The translations under genes and the position numbers were made by a program. 64,000 nucleotides of DNA from Emydura subglobosa (Eukaryota > Chordata > Testudines > Chelidae), in NCBI GenBank assembly GCA_007922225.1, contig ML679971.1, positions 951,347 to 1,015,346 on the forward strand, in the 5' to 3' direction. The first letter of the stretch is position 1. Each line of letters begins with the position of its first letter. The notes under the pieces are model-generated. The model searched no databases. It had not been told where the DNA came from and saw nothing but the letters and a program-made list of their open reading frames with translations. Of this stretch, positions 53,401 through 63,430 are shown one piece after another.

Positions 53401-54894
53401 CTGCACCCAAACTACATGGACAGCCCGAAGGGCAGATTCTTTCTAAGAAGCAGTGTGGTTAAGCAGATGGGATTTGGGATTACCATTCTACCATAGTAGA
53501 ATGCTGGGTTTTATTGCAGCTTCTCTACCCTCTCAGCAGAATATGAGTCATTTTTAATAAAAAGAGCTGTGATGGGCCCAGAATTATTAGCACCAGTTAG
53601 TAGAAGAAGCAAGTCTAGAACTTATGCTCTCTTGGTTCCTTTTATTGGACTGGAGGGACTGCTTCCATTGGAAGCCTATATACCTGCCTGGGCAGGGGGC
53701 GGAGGTCTTCTGGATAGAACCTTGTTTGTGGATTGGCTGGGCCATGCTTGGTTGACACAGGCCCATCATAGGACTCGCAGGTAATTACCTCAGAATATTC
53801 ACCAGGCTCAGGGAAGACTCATCACAATGATCCATAGCATGTAAATGGCAATTTTCAACAGTTTGTAACTCAGCCAAATTTGACCAGAATTTCATGATAC
53901 CAACAAAAAGCACTTCCCTGGCCCCAGGCCTGTTCCATGCCAAAGATCAGAGCTTTGGTGCAAACAAATGAGGAGTTAGAGCTTCTCAAAAAGTGCTCAC
54001 AATAAATAGTCCACTATAGTGGACTATATGTAATACACACTATATATAAATATACACACCAAGGCCCCACGCTCGCAATGTAAACAATGCTATGGTATGC
54101 ACATATTTAACTGTATGGATGAGAGTAGCCCCCTCTGGGTTAATGCTACTTGCATGAGCATAAATCTTTACAGATAAATCTTTAAATAGCAAAAACTGAG
54201 ACCTTACTGATAAAACTAAGTTGTACGTGTAAATGACATAAGTAAACAGCATTTTCACCATTATAGAACAACCACCACCTCTAATTTCCCATACCAAAAT
54301 CCTACATCAAGAACTTATGTCTCTCCCAAGTGAGATATTGCTTTTAAAAATAAATAAATAAATAAATTCCAACTATATAAGAAAAGTCTAGAGGGGAAAA
54401 GATCCACAATTCTGGCTTCCAAGCCATAAAAAATAATAAATAAAATAAAATCAACAACAAACTACATAAACACTGAGACTTTCTCTTGTGGTAGCTGGTA
54501 AAGAGAGATTTTTAAATCTGGCCCCTTAGCCTTAGAAATCAGATGGGAGTTTTCATAAGAGAAGGGGGTTGTTCCATGACTTTCGGGCTGAAAGGATTCT
54601 TTTCTTCCCCTCATGTGCCTTAACAGCTTCAAACATGGGTGCATAAAGATAGTCACCTAAATAAGTGAACTGATTTGGAGAGGGATTGAGCATCAAGAAC
54701 TCCCATTGACCATGGATTAGGTACCTCATTTTAGGCAACCACATTTAAAACATTTGGCTTAAGAGATGTCCACCAAATTGCCATCTTCCACTCCAGAGGT
54801 AACGGTAGTGGGTGAGTCATTCCTGTGTGTGTCTCTAGCTAGCTAGCTAGTAATATAGTATAACCATTCCCATGGTATTCAAACACATATATAG
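53401..54894. other. No gene; small simple repeats and a perfect palindrome
   Basis: It contains the palindrome at 54006-54027, (AAAT)n at 54344-54366 and (AGCT)n at about 54836-54851. Frames of 71-85 codons show no domain. Confidence 0.4.
54006..54027. repeat. Perfect 22-bp palindrome
   Basis: The two halves 'atagtccacta' and 'tagtggactat' are exact reverse complements with no spacer. It is surrounded by AT-rich DNA with further TA-rich words. Confidence 0.9.
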
Positions 54895-55188
54895 GCCTGG
54901 TTTACACTGACAGGCAAATTCAGTGGCAGTCGACGGGAGTTAGGCAAGCTACGTAGAGTAGCTTGCGTAACTTACATTGACTTCCTAAATTCCCTTCTGC
55001 GCGCCATCTCCACTACTCTGCACCAATGGGAAATGTGTATCTGTCAATGCAGCACCATGCTGTTTGGGGAGGTGGTTTTATTAAATTGACTTCTGGATCA
55101 ATTGAGTGGGTCTTCACTTCGGCTCAATCAATCCTGATAAATCGATCTGACAGCAGCGAATTTGCCGCCGTCAGTGAAGATATACCCA
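54895..55188. mobile_element. hAT-like MITE
   Basis: Inverted ends 'cctggtttacactgac' (54896-54911) and 'gtcagtgaagatataccc' (55170-55187). The interior contains 'ggcagtcgacgggagttagg' and 'cgatctgacagcagcgaa'. About 294 bp and non-coding. The 'ttacactgac' terminus groups it loosely with the other MITEs in this window. Confidence 0.6.
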
Positions 55189-55669
55189 TAGTATTTCAGG
55201 CCCAGATCCTCAAATCCTTGAAATAAATGGAATTTAGGAGCCTAGATAACTTTGAGGACGTGGACCTGAGTGCTTACTCCCATTGAAGTTAATGAAAGCC
55301 TTGCCATTGAAATCAGGGGAGTGGCGACAGACCCACAGAGTGCAAGTCACTGTCACCCCGGTGGCAAGATCCAATCAAAGGCTTATGCACCACTTAAGTC
55401 CCATTTTGAGGATATAAGTGGTACATACTCTTTGTGCCGGGCCTCTACACAGGGGTAAATTTCATCTGCAGTTCGCAAAATGCTTTGTGATCTTTGTGGA
55501 TGAAAGGTGCTGCATAACGGCAATTTATGTATGATTCCCTACAGTAAATAATATGAAACAGTAACTCCCGTGGCTGGAAAATAAATAACTTTGTCCCATG
55601 AATATTCAGCACAGGCTGACCGGGAGGGGTGGGGGGGGAAAGAGAGCTCGAACTTGGCTTTTTTTTTTT
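55189..55669. other. No gene; decayed hairpin
   Basis: 'ggcccagatcctcaaatcct' near 55199 and 'ctcccattgaagttaatgaa' at 55277 are hairpin-family words without a full partner arm. A G-run lies at about 55628-55638 and a T-run at about 55660-55671. Confidence 0.35.
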
Positions 55670-56345
55670 TTGCAGATAATTTATTGAAAAAATGAAATAT
55701 GAAGCAGGAATATTACAGAATGGCTTTTTGTTTCACCAGCGGATGACAAATGAAGTAGAACAGGTACCTGTTGAGGTTACAGGGCCATCAATCAACCGCC
55801 AGCATGACCCACAGCTGTCAGCGCCATATAAATTAATGTTTACCATTTTTAAATATGTACATCTGGGGAGGAGGGGAAAAATATAAAACAGAGGCTGTGC
55901 TTTCGTGGGGAATTGCAGGGAGCCTACTATATCACAAGCTAATTATAGCTCAAGCCAGTCCGAATGTCATTCTTCAGTGGTGAATTATAGGCAAGAGTCT
56001 GTGGCGCTTCTGTCTCCTACTTGTCACAAAATCAGAGCCCTTTTAAGTTTTAATTAATCTGCTTAGCTTTAGTTGCAAGAGGGCGGGTGGGAGGCAGATT
56101 AACCCTTAAATTGCCAAGCCTCTTCATTGTGTCTCCTCTTGGACTTATTTTTTTTTAAGCACCTGAGGGCGAGAGCATTATTAGTCTGACATAGGGGCCT
56201 ATTAGAAGGGAATGCTTCCTTTCTTTTCTTTTCTTTCTTGTTTTTAATTTGCCAGAGTCTAGCTAGTTCCTTCTATTTCACTATCAAAAACCAATTAATT
56301 TTCTGTAAAAAGCATCAAATTAATTACAAAATAATATGGAAATAA
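55670..56345. promoter_or_regulatory. Candidate conserved non-coding element or enhancer
   Basis: The largest repeat-free AT-rich block with dense binding-site-like words: 'cagctgtca' (55812-55820), CArG-like 'ccatataaat' (55824-55833), 'ctaattatag' (55939-55948), 'ttttaattaatctgctta' (about 56048) and 'accaattaattttctg' with 'aaattaattacaaaat' near 56290-56330. A 64-codon frame at 55692-55886 has no domain. No transposon signature occurs here. Conservation must be tested. Confidence 0.4.
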
Positions 56346-56704
56346 GAAGAATGGAAGGATGTCTCTCTTTTCCCATTCCTCCCCACCCCACCTCATTATG
56401 GGAAACATGTCAGGCCCTTTGGCAGCAAAGCCCTATTAAGGAACTACAGACTGTTGAGTTCCTTATTTAAAATTCCGTTGGTGGTGTCAGGAGACCTCTG
56501 GAAGTGTGGTGTTAGGTCCTTCTCCGCATTCAGGGATCATCTTCTTTTTCCGCATTTGATCACAGCATCTTCCACACTTCTTCCACCACCCCCACCACTA
56601 GATGGTTGTCACGGCAACAGCAAGTTTCAGGCAGGGTGGCTGGAAAGCGAAGCCTTCTCCAAGGCTATTTGCCATCCATGATGCTTGCTTATAGCGCCCT
56701 GTTC
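56346..56704. other. No recognisable feature
   Basis: Unique-looking sequence with a short C-rich stretch near 56380 and 56585. Confidence 0.35.
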
Positions 56705-57922
56705 TGAAAATGTTGAAACGTGGGAGAAACTTTAGGGGAACTGGAGAAGGGCGAACATAGGACCTGTCTTTAAAAAGGGCAACAAAGAGGACCTGAGGAA
56801 TTATAGACCAGTCAAGATTTTTTTTCCGATGCCCAGAAAGATACTAGAACAAATTATTAATCATTCAATTTATAAGCATCTGGAGGATAATAGGACACTA
56901 AAGATTAGCATGGATTTGTCAAGACGATGTTATGCCAAATCAACCCAATTTCCTTCTTTGAAAGGATTACTGGCCTACTGGTTGTGGGGAAGCAGTAAAT
57001 GTGATATAGCTTATAGTAAGGCTTATGACACAGTCTCACATGACAATCTCATAAGCAAACTAGGGAAATGTGGTATAGATAAAATGACTATAAGGTGGGT
57101 GCATAGCTGGTTGAAAGACCATAGTCAAATAGTAGTGTTTATCAATGGCTTGCCCTCAAATTTGAAGGCATACCACCGTGGGTCCCAGAGGGGTCTGTTT
57201 GGGCTGGATACTATTCAATATTTTCATTAGTGACTTGGATAATGGAATGGAGAGTAAGCTTATAAACTTTTCAGATGATGAAGCAGGAAACGGTTTGAAG
57301 CACTTTGGAGCACAGGCTTAGAATTCAAAACCACCCTGGCAAATTGGAGAATCTGTCTGAATTTAACATGATGAAATTCAATAAAGACAAGTGCAAAGTA
57401 CTTCATTTAGGAAGGATATATCAAATGCACAACTACAAAATGAGGAATAACTGGCAAGGTGATACTACTGCTGAAAAGGAACTGGGGATTATAGTGGAGT
57501 ACAAATTGAATTTGATTCTAAAATATGATTGAGCTGCAAAAAAGGCTAATATCATTCTGGGGTGTACTAACAACAGTGCATATGTAAGACACTGGAGGTA
57601 ACTGTCCTTCTTTACTTGGCACTGGAGAGGCCTCAGTTAGAGTACTGTGTCTAATTCCGGGTATCACATTTTAGGAAAGATGTGGACAAATTGGAGAGAG
57701 TCCAGAAGAGAGCAACAAAAATTATAAAAATTGACCTATAGAGAAAGGTTATATAAAAGGGGTATGTTTAGTCTTGAGAGAAGACTGAGGGGAAATCTGA
57801 TAACAGTCTTCAAATATATTAAGGGCTGTTCTAAAGAAGATAGTGATCAATATTTCTCCATATCCACTCAAGGTAGGACAAGAAGCAATGGGCTTAATCT
57901 ACAGCAAGGGAGATTTAGGTAA
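56705..57922 (+). pseudogene. CR1 LINE ORF2 (reverse transcriptase), part 1
   Basis: Blocks in order: 'NWRRANIGPVFKKGNKEDL' (56739-56795), 'YSKAYDTVSHDNLISKLGKC' and 'RWVHSWLKDHSQIVVFING' (within 56829-57230), 'LFNIFISDLDNGM' (57212-57250, shifted frame), the active-site region 'FSDD' at 57268-57279 with Ser in the usual Ala place, 'MMKFNKDKCKVLHLGR', 'EKELGIIVEYKLNLI', 'TYRERLYKRGMFSLERRLRG' and 'RTRSNGLNLQQGRF'. Frame changes and stops show it is dead. The reading continues after the solo LTR at 58618. Confidence 0.9.
57919..57922. other. Target site duplication, left ('gtaa')
   Basis: Partner of 'gtag' at 58618-58621. CR1 codons resume across it, so the 4 bp are the duplicated target of the LTR insertion, with one later change. 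Confidence 0.7.
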
Positions 57923-58617
57923 TGTGACAGGGGCTACCGGAGGGTGGTAGAAGGGCGCTACGTTAGCCCAAGAATGATCAAAGCCCTGTTCCCCTAGCAG
58001 CTGCCCAAGGCTCCCTCCAGGCTACTCAGGGTCAGTTGAGGCCAGAGCCAGCTGGGATCAATTAGGGTCAGCTGAGGCCAGAGCCAGCTGATTCCCATTA
58101 AGCACTGCCAGGGAGCAGATATGAGCTCCCTGCCAGCCAGGCAATGTGCTCTTGGAGTTTGGAGAAGGAGCAGAAGCTTTGGAGTAGGAGTAGGAGTAGG
58201 AGTAGGAGTAGGAGTAGGAGTAGGAGTAGGAGTAGGAGTAGGAGAACCATGAGTGGCAGAAGCCAGAGGAAAGCAGGTGGGTTTCCCCCGTGGGGTGGCC
58301 ACTTAGCCCCGACGGGGTCCCGGGTAGGGAAGCAGCCCAGAGAAAAGACTTGTGGATTTCCTTAGAGCAGCAGCCAGCCACTGCTGTCAGCCAGGGCCTC
58401 TGGGCTGGTGTCCGAAGGAGAGGACGGGGGACACCCCCTACCCCCCAAACCCTAGAACCCAAGGACACTACTCGGCCCGCGAAGACTTGCGGGAAGACTG
58501 GTCCGAAGAGAGACGGCCCCCATCTTGAGACTGGTGGGAGTCCCGGGCGGCCATTTTGTGCCCTACCACAGTGAAAAAGCGCTCGGCCCAGGGGAGCACG
58601 GAGGCCACTTCATCACA
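57923..58617 (+). mobile_element. Solo LTR inserted in CR1 ORF2
   Basis: Ends 'tgtgacaggggctaccgg' and 'gaggccacttcatcaca' (TG...CA), 695 bp, flanked by a 4-bp duplication 'gtaa'/'gtag'. The GC-rich interior includes repeated 'gccagagccagctg' words and a 10-copy hexanucleotide array. Frames on both strands inside it (to 136 codons) are not genes. Orientation is not certain; I see no clear polyadenylation signal. Confidence 0.8.
58183..58244 (+). repeat. (AGTAGG)n hexanucleotide array
   Basis: About ten perfect 6-bp units inside the LTR. It translates as Ser-Arg repeats on one strand and Ser-Tyr repeats on the other, which is a by-product of the array and not a protein. Confidence 0.9.
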
Positions 58618-58830
58618 GTAGATATTAGGAAAAGATTTCTAATTATAAAGGTAGTTAAGTTCTGGAATGGGCTTCCAAAGGAAGTTGCGGAATGGCCATC
58701 ATTGGAGGTTTTAAAAAATAGATTGGACAAACACCTGTCAGGGATGGTCTAGGTTTATTTGGTCCTACCATAGTGTATGGGGCTGGACTTGATGACTTCT
58801 CCAGGTCTCTTTTTATGATTCTATGTGTTT
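58618..58830 (+). pseudogene. CR1 LINE ORF2 C-terminus and 3' end, part 2
   Basis: The frame continues 'DIRKRFLIIKVVKFWNGLPK' and 'SLEVLKNRLDKHLSGMV' with a stop at 58750, followed by the 3' tail with 'gggctggacttgatgacttc' and 'ttatgattctatg'. Without the LTR it joins part 1 directly. Confidence 0.9.
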
Positions 58831-59164
58831 GCAGGACTGGATCATTGTTTGATACAGCCGAATGACAGATTCTATCCGGGCTACTGTGGACGTGGTACTG
58901 GGGTATGTAAAGATCTGTGATTGTTCACCTTAGAGAGAGAGAGAATAAAACGAGACACAATAATAATGAATGGGCTAGAGAAGGTAGATTGGATATTTTT
59001 ATTCCCTCTCTCATAATAAGAGACTAAAGGAATCTTCATTGAAATGGAAAGGTGGCAAAATGATAAAATTGAGGCTGCTTGTGTGCAGAGACAACTTCCT
59101 ATCACCAATATTGTCTCTTTGTTTCCTTGTACTCTCCCATTTGTAGCCATCTGTTGTCTCTTAT
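58831..59164. other. No recognisable feature
   Basis: Short GA-rich tract near 58935. Otherwise unique-looking. Confidence 0.4.
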
Positions 59165-59306
59165 CTTATAATCATATTGTAAACTCTCTGGGACAGGGGC
59201 TATCTTTTTGTTCTGTGTTTGTATAGCACCTAGCACAATGGGGACCTTGTCCCTGACCAGGGCTCCTAGTACAGTAATACATAGAATAAATAATAATAAT
59301 AAAAAG
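59165..59306 (+). mobile_element. SINE tail fragment
   Basis: 'gtaaactctctgggacaggg', 'ttctgtgtttgtatagcacc', 'tagcacaatggggaccttgt' and 'aataaataataataataaa' form the 3' tail of a CORE-type SINE ending in an (AAT)n-like stretch. Confidence 0.8.
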
Positions 59307-60556
59307 GAATTTTTTTCAGACAATGCACAATTTGCTTGTGCAATTCATTGCCACAAGATTTCATAGAAGCCAAGAGTTTAACAGGATTCAAAATAGGACT
59401 GGACTTCCATAAGGATGACAACTATCCAGAGTTATTTTAAGGCTTAAAAAACAACAACAAGAAGGATTCTTGGAAGGGATATAAATCCTCTTAATACATG
59501 CATAAGGCAATCTTTAATGTTGGGTAGGCAGCAATTTCCCCCGTGGGCAGGTTATTCTGTAACTGCCAACCACAGGGTTTCATACATCTTCCTCAGAAGC
59601 AGCTGGTGCTGGCCACTTTTGGGCATGGCATCTGGTTTAGCTGGACCACTGGTCTGATCTGGGATGGCAGTTTTGTTGTTCCACTCCTGGATCTGGAAGG
59701 GGATCGGTTCATTCTTTACTCTGAGTTTTGAATCCTAAAGTACATCATGGAAGCGATGTGCAGCGATGGCCTAGAAAACTGAGGCCTTAATCCCATCAGT
59801 GCTGCACACAGGTGCTTGCGTGTTTCCAGTCTCATGAAGGCCCTCAAAGTTAATCACGTTGCTTAAATTAAGTTGTGTTTAACTGCTTTGCTGCATTAGG
59901 GCCATAGAGCCTCTGACACTGCATTTCAGAGATATACATTTATGGCATTATTTAAATACGTAACACTGCTGCTAAGAATAATAAGACAATAATGCTGCAG
60001 CATTTCCCATCCTGCTCAGCAGGATCGGGGCAAGGAAAAGGGAAAGAAAGCCGGCTAGGGCTTTGACTAGTGCTCGGGGAGGCAGATCTCTTGTGATTGT
60101 CTCAGAAGTTCATTCCTTCTGTGACCTTGACGCTCCCCTGTCTCCAAGTATGAGGGACTATAATACCTAAATTCCCATAGTCGTCCTGAGAGATAGGTGT
60201 CAGCCAATGTTTGCGCAGTGCTTTGAAGATGACAAGTGCTAAGTTACCTTCCTGTTTCCAGTTTCCCAGTGTTGGCATGCATGTCAATGGGACATTTGTA
60301 ACCCCAAGCACTATTTTAGCCTTTTCTTTGATGGAGATAAATTATACATTTTACTTCATTCTTAAAAAAAAAAAAAAAAAATTAAAAGAATAAAAACGTC
60401 TGTGTGATTCCTAATATGCAGTGAAAGCTTAAGCTGGCATAATAATTGCTAAAATGCTATTTAAAGCTGCATCTGACTCAGAGCCAACTTCAGAGGACAA
60501 GTCAAAACAGCACTGGATACATATTGAAAACTTTTAAAGACATTAGGCTTATACCT
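59307..60556. other. No gene recognised
   Basis: A-run at 60364-60381. Frames of 60-69 codons lack domains. No repeat I can name. Confidence 0.4.
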
Positions 60557-60645
60557 GGGGTCAGATCCTGGGCTGGTATAAATCAGCCCAGCTCCATCGA
60601 TGTTGCTGATGCCACATCAGTTTCCACTGGCTGAAGAGCTGGTCC
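60557..60645. repeat. Short hairpin repeat
   Basis: 'gggtcagatcctgggctggt' and 'ataaatcagcccagctccat' with partial partner 'ggctgaagagctggtcc'. Same plan as 7440-7526, with the right arm worn. Confidence 0.5.
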
Positions 60646-60949
60646 TATTTTTTTGAAGGCTTCCTTGAGTGACAAGTCCATGGGATTCGTCAGTAACAGT
60701 GTCTCCAAATCCGGTCACTTCCGACTGACTCATTTGTATTAAATATCTAGCATGTTGAATGCAAATTGGATGTTCAGTAACGATGAAGCTCATCCTAGCC
60801 ATTTTTGTACCTGCTACATGGGGCAAATGGCTGGTGTCACAGACTGCAGCAATGGCAGTAGATCCCAGTGGTTGGAGCAGTGATGGTCATGTCTAATGGT
60901 TGGAACATTTGCATCAGAGCCCAGGGACAGCGCTGATGGACAGATCCAG
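60646..60949. other. No recognisable feature
   Basis: Unique-looking sequence. Confidence 0.35.
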
Positions 60950-61180
60950 GGTCAGAAACCAAGCAGGGAAGCAGGGCTGGAAAGGACTGCAGCTGGGCTG
61001 AAGCAAGGCTGGGAACAAGACAGGAACAGAAGTGAGCACGGCCGTGGGCATAAGCGCTGAGCAGCTGCTGGCCTTGTGCTGGTGCTGGGCCTAAGAGCTG
61101 GTCTGATGATGCCTCTCAGCCAGTCAGGAGGCCTAGTCAACCAGGGTCTTCAGCTATGGTCAACTAGCTGGTCCCAAACT
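60950..61180 (+). repeat. Dispersed repeat, copy 2
   Basis: 'agggaagcagggctggaaag', 'gctgaagcaaggctgggaac' and 'ctcagccagtcaggaggcct' match the order at 26330-26600. Class unknown. Confidence 0.45.
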
Positions 61181-61326
61181 CAGTTGCAACAGCTGGTGGA
61201 TCTGTGTAGTGCCAGAGCACATATATTAAATGCCACCATAAACAGATCATCCACTGAATCACCTTTGTTTTTCTCAGGGCCCGGGCACCACGGAATTCTC
61301 ACTAAGATGCTCCGGAGACAGGCCCT

Positions 61327-61599
61327 GGGCTTGTCCACGTGGTGCACTGGTCCACACTAGAGAGGTATAAATTCTAATGCACTCTCACATGTTGCAGACT
61401 GACTGGCACATGTAGTCCCTGCTGGAGGAGGCTAAGAGTTCCCTGGTGCGTGGTAATGTAGAAAAGTCAGTGTTGCCGCGCACTAGGGAACTTGTAGTGT
61501 GTGCCAGCAGGACCAGACATGCCACTTAGCACGCAACACGCTCATGCGCATTGGAATGTTCACCCCTCGAGTGTGGGCTAATGCAATGGGTAGAAGCCC
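61327..61599. mobile_element. hAT-like MITE related to 27781-28038
   Basis: Ends 'gggcttgtccacgtgg' and 'gggtagaagccc' are imperfect inverted repeats. The interior 'tagcacgcaacacgctcatg' is shared with the 27.8-kb element. 273 bp and non-coding. Confidence 0.6.
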
Positions 61600-61702
61600 A
61601 AAGAGGGACCTCCTTGGTGAATAACCCTTGTCCTCTGCACAGGGGGGATTTTTGCCTTAAGTCAACGATTCAATAGGCATAATGGGCACATAAGGGAAAA
61701 AA

Positions 61703-61755
61703 ACCTGGCCCCATTGCAGTTCATGGCAAAGTCCCATTCACATTAATGAGACCAC
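61703..61755. repeat. Hairpin-repeat fragment
   Basis: 'ggccccattgcagttcatgg' and 'gtcccattcacattaatgag' belong to the 'attgacttcaatgg' core family, with worn arms. Confidence 0.4.
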
Positions 61756-62109
61756 GATGTGATCTCAGCACAAGATATTTGTGGTGGCTGACTACACTGT
61801 TCAAACTAGGTGAAATACAACCCAGTACATAGGGGCTGCACAAAACCTAAATCCCATTTAGACTCTGTTTTCTGGGTTAAGGTGGGTCGACAATGGTACA
61901 TGTGCTTTGTAATGACTATCTGCTCAGACATGTACAAAAGAGCTCACTTAATAGATGAGCTATTTGATTTATGTGACATTTGTTATGAGTGCTTATTATA
62001 ACTGATAATAATGACTAGCTTGCTTTATATACAGCATTTACCCCAAAGAACTCCAAGTGTTTTAAAAAATGGGTACACTCCAGCATCAATGCATTGGCAT
62101 TATATCTGC
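61756..62109. other. No recognisable feature
   Basis: Unique-looking. The 63-codon frame at 61810-62001 has no domain. Confidence 0.35.
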
Positions 62110-62995
62110 ATCCATTGATTCACAGAGTTTAAGGTCAGGAGGGTCCACTGAGTCATCTAGTCTGACCTTCAGTATAACACAGGCCATTATATTCATCCAA
62201 TTACCCCTTTACTGAATAACTTTTGTTTGGTTAAAGCATCTCTTCCAGAAAGGAATCAAGTCTTGATCCAAAGGCATCAAGAGATGGGGAATCCACCTCG
62301 TCCCTTGGCAGTTTGTTTCCATGGTTGATCACCCTCACTGTTATAAATTTGTGCCTAATTTATAGTTTGAATGTTTCCACTTTACTTTCCAGCCATTGCT
62401 CTGCCTTCTCTGCTAGATTAAAGAGCCCTTTAGTACCTTGAGCTCCTTAAGTTTCTCACAGTAAGGCATTTTCTCCAGCTCTCACATTGTTTTTGTGGCT
62501 CTTCTCTTCACCACTTCCAATTTCTTAACATCCTTTTAAAAATGTGGACACCAGAACTATGCAGAGCATTCCCCTTTTGGTCTCACCAATGCTCTGTACA
62601 AAGTTAATAACCCTCCCTACTCTTACTCACTACTCCCGTGTTTAGACATCCAAGGATTGCATTAGCCTTTTTTACCACAGCATCTCACTGGGAGCTCACG
62701 TTAAGCTTTTTGCCCATTATGACCCCTAAATTCTATTCAGAATCACTGCTTTCCAGGATACAGTGCCCCATTATACAAGTATGGCCTGCATTCCTTGTAC
62801 CTAGATATACAACTTTGTATCTAGCTGTATCAAACACTTTGTTTAAATAGGCCCAGCTTACCACATGCCTCAGATCTTCCCTGTCCTCCTCATTAGTTAC
62901 CATTACGTCAATCTTTTTGTCATCCAGATGTTGCATCAACAATGATTTACATTTACCTCTGGATCATTGATAAAAAATGTTGAATAGAACCAGAC
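62110..62995 (-). pseudogene. CR1 LINE ORF2 C-terminal half and 3' end, minus strand
   Basis: On the minus strand the frame at 62733-62942 reads 'VVSWAYLNKVFDTARYKVVY' and 'LGTRNAGHTCIMGHCILESS', the same region as 'HLINWAQANYVCFNMAKPKC', 'HLGTQNVGHTYRM' in the 42.7-44.6 kb copy. The two are therefore the same CR1 family on opposite strands. The 3' end lies at about 62116 ('tgattcacagagtttaaggt', complement of the CR1 terminus). Interrupted upstream by 62996-63108. Confidence 0.85.
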
Positions 62996-63108
62996 TGTGA
63001 CAGAGTGTACTCATCTCTTGTGAGTGCCTCCTGTCGGCTGGGTATGAAACCTGTGTTCTCTCTCTCTCTCTCTCTCTCTGCGCTTATGGTGCACCCTGTC
63101 AATCATGT
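62996..63108. mobile_element. LTR-like fragment with (TC)n inside CR1
   Basis: 'tgtgacagagtgtactcatc' and 'gtgagtgcctcctgtcggct' resemble 'ctactcatctcatctgagtg', 'cctcctaatagctgggt' at 38.24 kb, the far end of the minus-strand LTR. A (TC)n of about 11 units follows at 63057-63079. CR1 resumes at about 63109. Confidence 0.5.
63057..63079 (+). repeat. (TC)n microsatellite
   Basis: About 11 uninterrupted TC units. Confidence 0.95.
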
Positions 63109-63430
63109 TGACCGGCATTAGTTACAATCATATTTTTTTACCAATTCCATATCAGCTTTTCCATCATTTCACCCAGGACTGATGTCAGGTTAACTGGCCT
63201 ATAGTTACCTATGTCATCCTGCTTGCTCTTTTTTGCATACTGACGCAACATTAGCACTCTTCCAGTCTTATGGAATTTCCATGGTATAGAAAGATTTATT
63301 GAAAGTTAACGTTAGCAGGCCAGAGATCTCCTCAATCAACTCTTTTAGGACTCTTTGGTGAAAGTTCCTTGGGCCCACTGGTCTATATAAATGTTGTCTA
63401 ACATCCTTCTCAGTTACTAATATACTGAGA
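63109..63430 (-). pseudogene. CR1 LINE ORF2, N-terminal part of transcriptase, minus strand
   Basis: On the minus strand the segment 63175-63220 reads 'DDIGNYRPVNLTSV', the early transcriptase block also present as 'NHRPVSLTLILGKI' at 43.2 kb. The middle of the transcriptase, including the catalytic aspartates, is missing between this part and 62995. Confidence 0.75.

Noticed and set aside
58144..58365. Frame with a long Ser-Arg repeat, and the opposite-strand Ser-Tyr repeat, resembling an SR protein
   Set aside because: Both are direct translations of the (AGTAGG)n array inside a solo LTR, with no domain on either side.
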